A stretch of DNA of 64,000 bases from Trichuris trichiura (taxonomy: Eukaryota; Nematoda; Enoplea; Trichinellida; Trichuridae): positions 6,944,001 to 7,008,000 of the forward strand of contig JBAJFE010000026.1 of assembly GCA_037903355.1 (NCBI GenBank). The letters run 5' to 3'. Position numbers and translations under genes: made by a program. The stretch's first letter is position 1, and every line of letters begins with the position of its first letter. Below, in pieces: positions 15,606-27,518 of this stretch. The notes under the pieces are model-generated. The model saw nothing but the letters and a program-made list of their open reading frames with translations. It had not been told where the DNA came from and made no database searches.

Positions 15606-17661
15606 AGCGTGCCATAAATTTGTTTTGCGATACTGAAGGAAGAGCTTTCAGCCATCATATACGTCCATTGTAAATTGATAATCTGCATTTGAAAATAATC
15701 CGGAACGCACGCACACTCCGTAACCCCTTTTTGTCTCTTTTCATCGACACTGCATGCTTCAGTTTTAACCTGACAAAAATTGAGTAAATAAAGTTTAAAA
15801 ACTGTTTCACTAAACCTATCCTTTCGAATTTTTTTTTGACTAACGTAACACTGCTTCACGTCGTCAGCACAGCAAAGTTCCTTAAATCTTTTTATCATAT
15901 TTAATGCTGATCTCAGCATTGCTTTCGAAGATACGATGCGTACTGTTTTCAAATGATGTTCAAGCGAGCATGCAATTCAAAAATGCGAAGTTAGGGCGCA
16001 CATTTTTTATTTCGTTATAACGGTTATTTGTTCATTTAATATTGTGGCGAAAAATAGTTTTGCCGACTTCGATTGTCGTGTAAAATATCTTTATCAACGT
16101 TTATCACTGATTTTCTTCACTTCGTTTCCCGTTCGCATCACCGTTCAATGATTATTCCATGCTGTCTTTGTTTTACTTTGAAGTTTTATTATTCCATGTT
16201 GTCTTTGTTTTACTTTGAAGTGTTGAACCAGCATTCTGCAATAGCGTACGATTATTTATTTACCATAAATACGCGTGCATACGTCTGCTTACTTTGCAAA
16301 CCACGCAGACATATACAGTCTAACATTCTACTTGAGAATGCGCCACCAACATTCTACTTGAGAAAGTTCGACTGCAGTGAACGGAGCAGCCGCCTTAAGG
16401 CAGCCTGAAGCGGCAACTGAACCTTTTAGTCGTTTTGCTGTTCTATTATGTTAAAGTTTAAAGTTAGTGATTTGCAGGTTAATGTTTTTGTACGTGAAAT
16501 TCGTGTAGTCGCATTTTAAATTTAAAATGCCCTCAGGTTCTGTCTTTTCAGTTTGAACGATTATTCCGATTGGCAATTCATTGAAAGACTTGAATGTAGA
16601 GGAGAATTTTGACCGCCTTAACTCAACGTGTTTTCTATACCGTCAGCTAGCGAATTTCATAGCCAACCTGACAAAGTGAAATAAGTCGGGAAAATTTTAC
16701 ATTCAGTAATATTAACAAACACGGTATTCATTCCATTATCCTGAACGGTCGAGGCCGAAACAGTTCTGCATTTTGGAATATTTACGCACTCCAAAATGCA
16801 ATGGGATACGCTAACGTTGGGACTTAATTGTAAACAGGAGTTGTGTTTAATGATTTGTATACATCTTAGATACGCACAGCAGGAAGATTGTTTTTTCCAG
16901 TGCTTTAACTGTCCCGTAGTTTTCATTAACTGAAGGCGAGTTCTCAATGGATGACTATGCGTTTTGGTCAACACATTTTTAAAATGTTTCATCGTTCTTT
17001 GCCTCATAAACAAAACAGTCCCCTCTTAAGAAGTTTCTTTTGAGTATATAAACATCGTAGCTAAATCGCTTTATATGCTCGTTTTTATTATTAACACAAA
17101 GTCAATATTTTTACGATTTCCATATATGCATGGGCATTTAAGGAATGCGACTTTTCATCGGAACTCTTTACTCGAAAACTTTTTTCAAGCCCGGAGTTTG
17201 AAAAACAAATTTACGCATGCTTAGATGATTACGCCAATATGTGTTGTTAGCTTCAATGAGCTCTGCATATTCATATTGAAAAGCAGTATTGCCAAACTTT
17301 ATATATGAATATAACCATAGCCGCGTAAATACAGCAGAGTGCTGTGAGATAATCACTTGTTTACGTCAGGCGCAGCTCAGACTGGGAAAGCAGTTTGTCC
17401 CTCAAAGGATCGACGTGCGAACATAGAGAGAAATCAAATTTTTGATTTTCACTAAGCCAGTCCACAGTTCTAGAATGGAAACTTTTTGCTGATAAAAAAA
17501 ATACAACATATCAATGAACAACGGAGAAAATGAACTATTATCATCATGTGCACAGCGCAGCCAATTCACTTAAGCATAAGCCAAGCATGAGCACTGCGCA
17601 GAAAATGTCAAGTAACGTACTGCAACACAGCATTATCAGTCATCTAACCATCTTGATGGGA
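15606..17661. other. Intergenic between EB gene and ELMO exon
   Basis: No gene is supported on either strand. Minus-strand frames at 15599-15952 and 16657-17013 are long for this composition but show no motifs, signal peptide or splice continuity that I could follow. Confidence 0.4.
16147..16222. repeat. Two-copy tandem repeat, ~40 bp period
   Basis: The unit ATTATTCCATG(C/T)TGTCTTTG followed by TTTTACTTTGAAGT occurs twice in direct tandem. A second small tandem pair (ACATTCTACTTGAGAA) lies at about 16322-16363. Confidence 0.7.
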
Positions 17662-17853
17662 TTAGTCGCCAAATTCAAAATTTTCAGGCGGATCTGGAAC
17701 AGGCAAGGCTGTAGCAGGCACTTCGATGCTTTCGAGCTCTAATAGACGAAGTCTCAATTCCATGCTCAACCACAGTTCGCTTTCTTGCTTAAAATGAGGA
17801 GAAACCATTTCGTTGCCTAGCAACGTCATTAGTCCGTCTGTCCATAGGTCAAA
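17662..17853 (-). CDS. ELMO: Terminal exon of ELMO / CED-12 homologue (partial)
   Basis: Reading the minus strand from an acceptor TACCTTGCAG, this exon encodes FDLWTDGLMTLLGNEMVS, then WLSMELRLRLLELESIEVP and PVPDPPENFEFGD before a stop at 17662. This is the end of the PH domain plus the C-terminal helix and proline-rich tail of ELMO proteins, whose tail binds the SH3 domain of DOCK180-type exchange factors in Rac activation during engulfment and migration. The exon is only 192 bp. Upstream exons should lie at higher coordinates, but I could not recognise any of them in 17.9-24 kb. They may be short exons in long introns, or this could be an isolated fragment. Confidence 0.75.
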   Translation of the reverse strand, partial: FDLWTDGLMTLLGNEMVSPHFKQESELWLSMELRLRLLELESIEVPATALPVPDPPENFEFGD

Positions 17854-20800
17854 CTGCAAGGTATATAATACATACTGAAGCGCGTAGGATCTCATAATAT
17901 TCAGTGCAATAATTTAATAATAATAATAATAGCTGGGGTTGGCTGCTGCTTCTGTAAAAAGATAAATGAAACCGTAGCACGATATCTAAGAACAGAAAAT
18001 AAAACAGACTATCAGAATTGATTTAATGAAGCCCACAAGAAAGAATTCTTGGAAAATAACAACAGTTGGGAAAGCATCCTTAACGTGTTGTGATAATGTT
18101 TCTGTAATTTTCAGTGTTAATATGAATTTTTTTTAAAGCTTCCTACTAAAAAGAAAAGTCTTGTAGCTCAAATGCCTTTCCGTTTGAAAAATGCAGGTTC
18201 CTTTCCGTTAAGCATGCGGCTACCCTCTTTTTTCGTTAGTTATGGGTATGGCAGCTAGTTTTTTCTACTCTTACCTAAGTTCAAATCAAAATATAAGTCT
18301 TATGTTTTGGTCTATGTTTAGACAACGGACGAAAAGAATAGCCGGCAGAGTTACAGTATGACGGTGGGGCGCTTAACTGAACAAGACTTAAAAAAGTTCC
18401 ATTATCTATAATCCACTGTTTTTCATACGAATCTATTAGCTATACGCAGAAAATATGTAGTGCAGTTTATTTGTGCGCTTCGCTGGTAGTCTTTACTTTG
18501 CTGTTACGCCGTTACTACTTCAGGTTGTTATTTGCGTACGTATAGCTGTCACTGGGCGTTTGTACATTGAAATGTGCGAAATTGTTTTTTCTTATCTAAA
18601 TTTATAATATAAACGCGCATACGAGTTTAAATTTCACTCGTTGCCGCGATTGGAAATCATTTCGAATAGCCATAAACGTTATGAAGCCAGAGTAAAAGCA
18701 CCATTTATTTCCAGCAATAATAATGCCCTTTCGAACTCCGTAAGACGTTTTCAGTTATTTTACTCCTCGTACAAATAGTAAACGTTAAGTTTTAAGCAGC
18801 GCTCCTTTTTTCAAGCGTCCAATGTGGTTATTAATAATGTTGGTATAATTTGAAAGCAGTTTTTAAATAAGCTCAATCAAAATTTGTAACACGAACTAAA
18901 TCTACAGGAAAGATTTCCCGTTAACCTGTTTTTTGTCAGCCTTCCACCTTCTCCCTAAAATTGAAGTATGCTTTCAAAAAAATTATAAACTACCGCGGCA
19001 TAGCGTACGCTGTGGTTTAGAAACCGGCTTTCATATGAACTTTTCCATCAATTTTGTCATCTGCAATGGGCGTTGCGCGGATTAAATTTTTTCAAAAGTC
19101 AATTTGTTTGAAAAGTATGGCGAACGTTTTTACGGCAGTTCAAAACGAAATACGTTTTTTTCAATGTACCGACAACTGCCCGAAAGCTGTTTCATCTAAA
19201 TTTCCTTTTGTTCCATTCATGGAAGCATCGTAAGCTTTCACTGCGATTCACTAACTCGACAGCTCATCGATTTGACTATTCATGGAAAGTTCGGGGTGCA
19301 GCAAGTTGCTTACAAATCGCGGAATCTCGAAAGAGATCGTATTAGTTTTTTCGGCAACACGAATATAAATTCTTTGTTCTGATAAATGGAAGGCAGTAAA
19401 AACAGAGTACAATTGTTCAAGAGGAACTAGGTTAAAGTTCACCTACCGAGAATAAATAATTCAGAACTATGCCAAAGTTGTACAAGGGAATCAAAGCAGA
19501 CGACTACAAATGCCACTTTTAGCAATATTCGCTTTATCTGCTATAAGAAAATAAACATTACATGCTTCTGTCCGCCGTTTGAAAATAAGGCACTGTTTTC
19601 CCCTTTTATTGTATCCAAGCAATCCTTTCTTTGCCTTTTAATAAGGCGACTCTAAATTTTGAAGTTATAAAAGGTTGGGAAAAGCTTTAAACAGACGTAA
19701 TTGCTTACCCAGTAGCACGTCCGCAATGCTATCGCGTTGAAAAAAACAATGTTCTTCCTCGTAGCCTTCCTGCAAGTATTCTCTAGCAATAACATATTAT
19801 TTTCTCTGTTAGTTGCTCGGAGAATACTTGCGGAAAAGCAGTGAGATACGGATCTTGTTCGATTCATTCTGTCTTTCAAACAGGGCAACATCCCTCACGG
19901 TGAATGAGGTGAACAAAGCCATACGAAACGATCAATGATCAGCATACTTTGCTGCCAGCGGTTCCTCAACGTTAATTTAATAAATTAAAGCTTACAATAA
20001 AGAATGAGTTGCAAACGTTGTTCTTTGAACGACAGACGGGCGTTGCACTGTTCAAAAACTAATTAAAGCAGACTGTTCCGGTTGCCCTCTTTACGGAAGA
20101 CCTAATTGGTATTAGCGGACAAGCGACGACAACTGTTGGATTTCAGAGTTGCAAAAGCAATATTACGCTTCCGATGAACGAAGGAATTACTTCCTACTAC
20201 TTTTACCATAACGACAATTGGCAAAACAAAGCAACACCCATCCGAACTACGGATACGTACTTTTATATATAAATGACATTGCTTCCATTCGTGTCATTTT
20301 TGATAAAATATTGATATCCAAAGCTTATGGTATAATTTATTGCAAATATGCTTGAAAGCATACATGCGGCGTATAATCAATCAGCTATTAAAAAAAAATA
20401 CTTGTGCGTACCTATGCTGAGAAGAGCCTAAAAAGTCTTATTTTCTGCATAACTTAGCAAAGCCAAACTTGCATCCATTCTTCAAAATTAGTTACATTAC
20501 GTTCCAGTAAACGTACCCTCGCAGGGGTAGACGAAAGCATTCTTCTGGCTGCAAAACTTTAATGAAAACTTTTAAAAACGCTGTCCTCTTCATCAGCTTT
20601 TAATTGACGATAGCATAGACATCCATCATGCAAGCTTTCACATGGCTAACAAAGGAATGATTGAGCTGACGCGTCAAATAGTTGTTGGCAAAATGACAAC
20701 CTTTTTTTGCTATTTTTTCATTCGGTACCAAAGGTCAATCGATACGTTGTTATTCACTTAGGAATATAGTTTGGATAATTAAATTTTACGCGCTTTCGAT

Positions 20801-23800
20801 CATCCAATCCCGAACCATCTAAACTCACTTGACTGACTGCCTTTTAAAGAAGCCTATATTGACTGCGAACATTTGACAGCAGGAATAAATGAAGTATGAG
20901 CTTTTTTCAGAGTTGTCTTTTAGTAGTTCGCTTCAAAAGCTTATGTATTGTTTTTAAACTTTCGGCAAAGTAATAGGCGACAGCATGTAGAAGGGGCAAC
21001 AAAAATCCGTATTAAAAAGTGCTGTTGCTCTCTCTTTTCGTTGTTTTCTTCTCGTATTCGCTTTGATCAGCCGTACTGAAGCCATAGTCGTTGACAGGTC
21101 GATCAAATGGATCAGTGCCAACATTGCCGTCGGCTGCATTTGGCAATTATTCCCATTTGTAAAGTGTCATTAACAGATACGGACGAACGACTCACCAGTG
21201 CTCCAAGCAAAAGGATGTGCAACAACAACAACAAAACAAATTACGAAGCTAAGGTATACTAGGTGGCTAGCAAAAAAAAAGTTACGAATCAGATCTTATT
21301 AACTCCCTCTTTGAATGCATTACAGTTGGCAAAAGCAGATAGGAAATACCAAAAAAGGAAACTGCGTTTGCCATTTGAACTCTGACTTCTACAAGATACT
21401 TGCGCGGAAAGAACGCAGCGCGTTGGGTTTCAATGTTGATTGTTTTCAAAGCGCTGTGACGGCTTGGAAAGAGGGAAACATTATGCAGCTGTGCTCGCTG
21501 CTTGATATCTGATCAAGTGGAGAATGAAAAAAGATTTGTCAGAATTAAAAATCCCAAATTTAATCAGGCCGCCAGGTTGTCTGACCGCAATTCCTAACGA
21601 CTATGCAGCGAGTCAACTTGCTCTTTGCCAAGTTATCTTTTTGCTTATCTTTCATGCCCATCTGTCCGGTTAGTTGATGTTGATCAAAACAAGCTCCTAC
21701 GTCGCCATGGTCAGCGACGACAATACGCCCTTATCTTCCATTCATAACTGATGGCGACAAAGGCCTATTTGATCTTTGAAACTTATTTACAACGTTTACC
21801 GCTGCCGAATTATCACTATTCGAATGTGCGTTCGAAGAACTGCTATTGAAAAACGTTGGTTGGTAGCTTGTTCGTTGCTGGTTCACCAGAAAAAAGAAAA
21901 GAAAAAACTTAATGCGTTCAGGGCTATGACGTCATGCATTCCACATATCCAGCGACGCGTTTAAGATATGCAGTAAGGCCACTACAAATCAACTAAAGCT
22001 TTTATGCGCTTTGAACTTTTACGCTTTTAGGACATTTTCAGTGTTCAGCAGTGAATACAATGCGCGCAGACTTTGTTCACTCAAGTTATCAAGAAACAAT
22101 GCTGTCAGTTTTTTAAGGCATCTGTTGCACATCATTCAACCAAAGATTTTCTTAAACATTCGAAACTTTAACTTCGGCGAAACTGTGCAAATATGCAGTA
22201 TATAACATGAGCACTATATATCGTAACGTCTGAACAAACCGCCAATATCAATATAAAGGACAGAAAAACTTCAGGACGTACTTCTCGACAATACTTATTC
22301 AAAGTTCTTTTTCGTATAAAGTTTGGTAAAAAGTATTTCGGAAACTTCATGCAAATCAGCTCCCATTACTTGAAGGTATTGTAGTTGGTCAGTTCTATTT
22401 CGTAAAGCAGCTATTGTTCACGCGATATCGGGATTGTATTGCATGTAGGAACGACATTCTTTAGCTCTTTCAGTTCTAACGAACTTCTAAGCCTTAACGT
22501 GGCTCGACAGTGGTGGGCTTACGACTTTTCCTCGCTGCGCGCGAAATTCATTACCCAAAAAGTTTGCTTCGACTTCAAAAGCTCTAACAGCGCTAGATCA
22601 ATTCTTGACAGAGTATCTTTCCGACTAAGCCTTTTACAGGATGTAAAATAGAAAAAGCTTTGCAGGCTCACTACAATTTGTTGAAAATTGCGTAAGTTTC
22701 ATGTCTCTTTGCTTTTCTGTACTTAACCACTGATGACAACACCTCATCAAGAGTGATAATATGTTGGTGCTGGCCAACAATGACCTACAAACGTTTTCAA
22801 TTTAAATAACCTACCGCATTTCATTTCATTTAGTTGAACTTTTTGACCATGTTGTTTTTTTTGCTGGGAAATGTTATAGGTTTAGTTGAACATGAAAACA
22901 ACTATCAGCCTTTTCACTTGGAATTGCTGTTGGGCTCAACTGATAAGAAAAACGTCGCTGGCTTTTTTGGCGGATAAAAAATCAGCATGTCGCCTTAGTA
23001 ACGCCGACTTAAGCAAATATTAAGCAGTTTGAGTTCAAATTTCAAAAACCAGACAGCGTCAGTGAGCCAACAGTCGCGACGAGGCAGACTGAGAAAACAG
23101 TAAAAGTTGCTTGAACCTTCGAAAGGCCATTGGATGCCCAACGCATTCATTCACTGAGTGACTTTTACGGCGCTGCCGGCTTCTCGTCTACTTTCAAAAA
23201 GTCGTTTTCATTACTCGACATTGTTGTTCAACGATTGCACAATTCGGTAAAGCAGAACTTTCAGGCTAGCAGTAGCAAAAAAAACTGGTAAAACATAAAG
23301 TCGCAATAAATGAAAACTCAAAATACATTCAGCCTGCTGTAAGACTTTTCTACGTTGCAGTTTTACCCTGTAAATAGTATAGGTCAATCGGCAGGCTCTC
23401 TAAGGACACAATTGTTAGCTATTTCCCAACCGCTAATTGCCGCTGAAATTTGAATAGATAAAAGCTTAGCGAGAACAGTCTGCCACCTGTATATCATTCT
23501 AATAAGCAGTGCTGCGTTGTTGTTTTTGTTCTTGTATGCGAATTAGAATAGAGAAGAGTAAAGTTGCTGTTGCAGCAGTTCCAGCAATATCTCCACTTCA
23601 AGACCGGAAGCGCGAGAGAGAGAAGCCAAGCAGCCGGTTTCTAACTGCATTTAAGGCTTCAGTTACTTTAGTTACATTCTATCGTTGCTTCGATAGGTCG
23701 TAAAAGGTCATACAAAAGGTTAATCGCAGCAATAGACGTCTGTCCTAAGTATGCGAACATTTTATAGTCACTGCGGATGGTGAGTAAAGGAGTTGCGCGA

Positions 23801-24243
23801 TTTTGTCGTTCCACTGCTCCGTCACGCGAAGCGACCAGCCTTCCGGTCCTTCCCATTGTCGGCAGCCGGTTCTTCCAATTGGGCACGCTGGCTATGGAAC
23901 ATCATATGCGACGTACAAATTGAAAAACGCCGAACAAGGCATATCTGCCAAGTCCTTACGCCGTAGCTGTCAACGACGCAACGTCAATCGTCAGTAGTGA
24001 GCAAATTTTTACGCTGTTATGTTGTCTAGTTTAGTTTTACCATCAACGAACGCGTGGCGCATCGCTGTCTCACCACATCAGTTGTCATAGTGCTCATCCT
24101 CCGTGTTTCTTCCACTTCTTTCAACTGGCAAATCGTAAAGGCTTTGAAAAGTGTAAAGTGAAAATCGCATGCGCCCAATGCCCACCCATTTCTGCCATTG
24201 TGGTCTCAGTTGCCCACGTTTTACTTGCTGCTGAATTGTTACA
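17854..24243. other. Large gene-poor region, possibly ELMO introns
   Basis: Six kilobases with no recognised coding exon on either strand. It holds a short AAT microsatellite at about 17913-17930, one ~180-bp dispersed repeat (18189-18372) and a CAA run at about 21222-21236. If the ELMO gene is real and complete, its remaining exons are expected here on the minus strand. Confidence 0.35.
18189..18372 (+). repeat. ~180-bp dispersed repeat (TGCAGGTTCC family), copy A
   Basis: Opens with GAAAAATGCAGGTTCCTTTC and closes with GTTACAGTATGACGGTGGGG. The interior holds a CTTACCTAAG ... CTTATGTTTTG block. The same start, middle and end recur at 47.2, 48.5 and (minus strand) 56.3 kb. Confidence 0.75.
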
Positions 24244-24630
24244 ATGGTCAGTTACGGTCACGCATGCCTGCTCTGCCTTTTGGGCATTACCGCATCGTGG
24301 ATTGTATCGGCTGAGGAGTCGTTGCAGTCGCCAATTATTGGCTGCCATTTTGGTGATCACGAGGAATGCGACGAGCTGTGCAAACGCAGCAATTGGTTAT
24401 ACGGCCACTGCCTTCATATGGACAATGCAACTTTGAAGTGCCAATGTTATCCCTACAAGGAGCCGCTTAATCCCGCTGTTTGCACCAAAGAACAGCACGA
24501 AGCATGCCAACAAAACTGTATTAATCGAGGCGAGCTCATAGGCGGCTATTGTTATCCGCATACAAGTGGAAAAACGAATCGCAGTACTCCCAGGTGTTCT
24601 TGTTTTCGACGACCTTCAGATTCTGTATAG
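24244..24630 (+). CDS. Secreted tandem CS-alpha-beta (defensin-like) protein
   Basis: A single-exon frame of 128 codons. Residues 1 to about 23 form a signal peptide with hydrophobic core CLLCLLGITASWIV. Two six-cysteine units follow. Unit 1 has cysteine spacing C-x7-C-x3-C-x9-C-x9-C-x1-C (starting GCHFGDHEEC). Unit 2 has C-x7-C-x3-C-x10-C-x14-C-x1-C (starting AVCTKEQHEAC). CxxxC with a final CxC is the CS-alpha-beta signature of invertebrate defensins and related scaffolds. Two units in one precursor, with a short proline-containing linker (YPYKEPLNP), is unusual. Role by family: antimicrobial or signalling peptide, untested. A polyadenylation-like AATAAA lies at about 24700. The upstream ATG at 24158 is in another frame. 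Confidence 0.8.
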   Translation: MVSYGHACLLCLLGITASWIVSAEESLQSPIIGCHFGDHEECDELCKRSNWLYGHCLHMDNATLKCQCYPYKEPLNPAVCTKEQHEACQQNCINRGELIGGYCYPHTSGKTNRSTPRCSCFRRPSDSV

Positions 24631-24796
24631 TCATTATTTTACTGAACTCTTCATTACTTCAAACCTCTACATTTATTTTTACATATACAGTTTAATGATA
24701 ATAAACGAATGTACATATATTTGTTGTTAGCCAATTGAAATGCCTTGTCTGTTGTAGAAGTCAAAGTATGCCGGCTTGATTCGCGAGTTATTCAAA

Positions 24797-25566
24797 TCAG
24801 TTATGAACTCCATGTAAATTCCGCAGCGTTTCATCAAGCCGAATGATCTGTACGCGGTCAGAAAATGTCATGTGCTTTTTCTTCGCTCCAAATTCGGCAA
24901 TGTTTGCGGAAAAAATGTACGCGTACGCTCGCTTTTCATTGTCGTATCCAAGTAAGTGGCAGACGGCGCGTGATCGTAAATTGGTTGGAATGGAAAAGTT
25001 TGCGACTGATCTCTGCCGCCAAATGTTGACTCGTTTTTGGTCAAAGACCGCCTGTGAAAAGGTTGACGAACGCATGCCATAATGACAGACCATTTCACTT
25101 TTGGAATGACAAAAAAGGCTAGCAATTTTGAAAATACTGGACGACCTTGTCGGGACGCTTCAAGTCGCCGCGCTGTCTGTACTGCGAACGTTCCCGAGTC
25201 TGACTGGGACAAGGCGACCGTCAATCTTCTAAGATGGACGTCATGCCCTTTGGGTGCACTTTATAAATAGAGTTCAACTCCTGACGGACAACGTTTTTGC
25301 TTATCGTTCAACCGTGACGATCAGGCGCGACCCAACATTTGCAAATAACCGAAGCGTCCATGAGAATGATCAAGGATTATCTTATCAGCGTTGAATTCAA
25401 AGCTGAAAAGTTCATCGTTGTCCTCTTTTCTCCATTTGCAGCCAATTGAAACTGTGAACCGTCCGTGCAATGCATCCCCGTGCGGTGATTGAAATGAAAG
25501 CATTTTGGCAACTATTGGTAAAACGAAAACAAAGTTAGTCTGAAAGGGAAATGATGGCATTTCCAT
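24797..25566 (-). CDS. Possible multi-exon gene, unrecognised
   Basis: Two minus-strand segments look coding but I cannot name them. The first (about 25324-25566) encodes an MLSFQSPHGDALHGRFT... stretch with FSFEFNADKIILDHSHGRF. The second (24797 to about 25100) encodes RSRAVCHLLGYDNEKRAYAYIF followed by FGAKKKHMTFSDRVQIIRLDE before a stop. Both read like folded protein rather than chance. They are in different frames and need at least one intermediate exon around 25140-25260, where several short frames and acceptors exist. I could not find a join that keeps frame. The start is also unknown. Confidence 0.35.
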
Positions 25567-27518
25567 TTTCGTCCCTAAAGCGGCCTCGAATTGCTCACTT
25601 AAACTATGGCGACCACATATCCAAGCTATTAATAATTTTGATGAACGTTGTCAAATTTGTCTATGGTATGGTGACACTTGTCAAGAGACTCGGTAAGAAC
25701 ACATCATTTTTGTCCGGTTTAGCCGCAGTCCGGCGAACTTGACTAACATGAGTTTTTTGGCAGATGGCAAAAATGATGACGTCAATGGATGGATAGGTAA
25801 AATAAGCAAAATTTTTCAATCACGGCTACGTCCGCGGCAGAGTAAATAGCCGGGCTTAGCTGAAAATATTTAGCACCTCTTAGCGTATGCAAATTTTTTA
25901 ATCAAATGCCCAACAGTCATGTATAGCTCAATGTTATGTTGTTAACTAAAAAGGTTAGCATTATGCGAAGGTTCGACTAAAAAATTTGAGTCGGGAAAAA
26001 GAGAGTTTTTCGTACGAGGCTTTAAGCCTATCACTTCAATGCTACTAACTTGTCTAGTTCAAAATCCCGAATTATCCAGTCAGTCTACATGCAAACATTA
26101 AGACTATATGTATGCACTATTAGTCGATATTTTTAAAATTTAGGCTTACATATCCTGCACCATCTATGAAGAACAAGAGAAGGCGGTTCGAAGTCTGGTG
26201 ATGGATGATTTTAATTTTTCGGGATTTTGTGTCACTGTTAACAACTACGCTTGTCTTAGGCAAAGTATAGGCAGCCCATAAATCACAAAACATAACAACA
26301 AGACCCTCGTAACAGCACAAAGACAAAACCGCTACAATCCCGAAAGGATTGGACATACGTTGTAATGGGGTGCCTTGTGCTAGTTCAGTATTTACATATG
26401 CTAAAAAATGGACGCATTTAAACCATGAAGGTGCTACCGTGGGAAGCAGCCTGACTTGATGTAGCCAGTCAGATTCCACTGCCTGCAGCCTTCCGCTAGA
26501 ACTAAGCCTAAGCCTAAGCGCAATGTGGCCGTATGTACATAGGTATATCATATATATGTATATAGGCTCTGAATAAAAGGAGCGACTGAATATAGAGCCG
26601 AACCGGCGGACTACACTCTGTTGTAAACGTCATATTAGATAAAGCACTGCGTTTAGAAGAGGGCGGGAAACGGTAGCATGCAGAGAATGCCGATTATCAA
26701 CGTTGACCCATCTGGACTGAAATACTTCCTACTTTTATCCATCTTAATGCTTTAAATGCAAACCTACCGCAAGGCGACTCGAGCAACTTATTTTCGAATC
26801 GTTTAAAATTGTGGCCCTTCAGAATTTATATGCAACAATGGAGAGACATCGTACATTAAAAAAGAATACCGCCGCAAAAAAGAAGAAAACGAAAAGCCAT
26901 TAAATTTCATCTTATCTTAAAGTTATTTTCCCTGTTTGGATTATGAGCTGACAAAATGCTACCCGAATCCCGAAAGTTCCCCACTGAACGCCTCATTACA
27001 GAACGGGCAGCGTCCGAACGCTATACGTGCTCTGCTTACTGCGCAAACATTTCGCTTTAACTTTATTACAGACCTTTTATTTTAATTTTTATGTTTTTCC
27101 GTTTTATTTTATTATTGCAATAGGACTGCTAAAAGCTCAGAGTATTCCTTTATTGGTAAGTACAAATAAACGCTTTGTACGGCTGCCGCGGTAAGTACGT
27201 ACAGGAAACGTATATACTGAAAATGATGCGCAGGTTCCTTGGAAAACCATAACCGCGACCGCGGAAGCAGTCAACTTTGGCGAGCGACGATTCTTTTCTT
27301 TCGGGCTTCATACTTTTCTCTTTCTTTTCATGCACCCGCGACAAGTCAAAGCAGACTCGAGGGACTCGTTTTATTTTTATTTTTAACTATAGCATTAAAC
27401 AATTTCATTTATCAACAGTGATATTGGTCGTGCTGTTAAATGAGCTCAAAAAAAGTTATAAACTTTTCCTGGTAAGCGTCGGGCAATGCAGTTCGGTCGT
27501 AATTTCGATAGCCGCATC
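25567..27518. other. Gene-poor stretch
   Basis: I see no supportable gene. A minus-strand frame of 143 codons at 26120-26551 lacks motifs and overlaps an inverted-repeat element and a CTAAGC short repeat. Confidence 0.35.
26059..26229. mobile_element. Inverted-repeat element, AAATCCCGAA family, copy 5
   Basis: TCAAAATCCCGAA at 26059-26071 faces TTCGGGATTTT at 26218-26228. The interior has no coding potential. The assignment rests on the shared terminal word only. Confidence 0.4.

Noticed and set aside
24158..24436. Overlapping frame upstream of the defensin-like gene
   Set aside because: It is a shadow of the cysteine-rich frame, which has the signal peptide and the conserved spacing.
26120..26551. 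143-codon minus-strand frame
   Set aside because: It partly lies in an inverted-repeat element, with a low-complexity N terminus and no domain.
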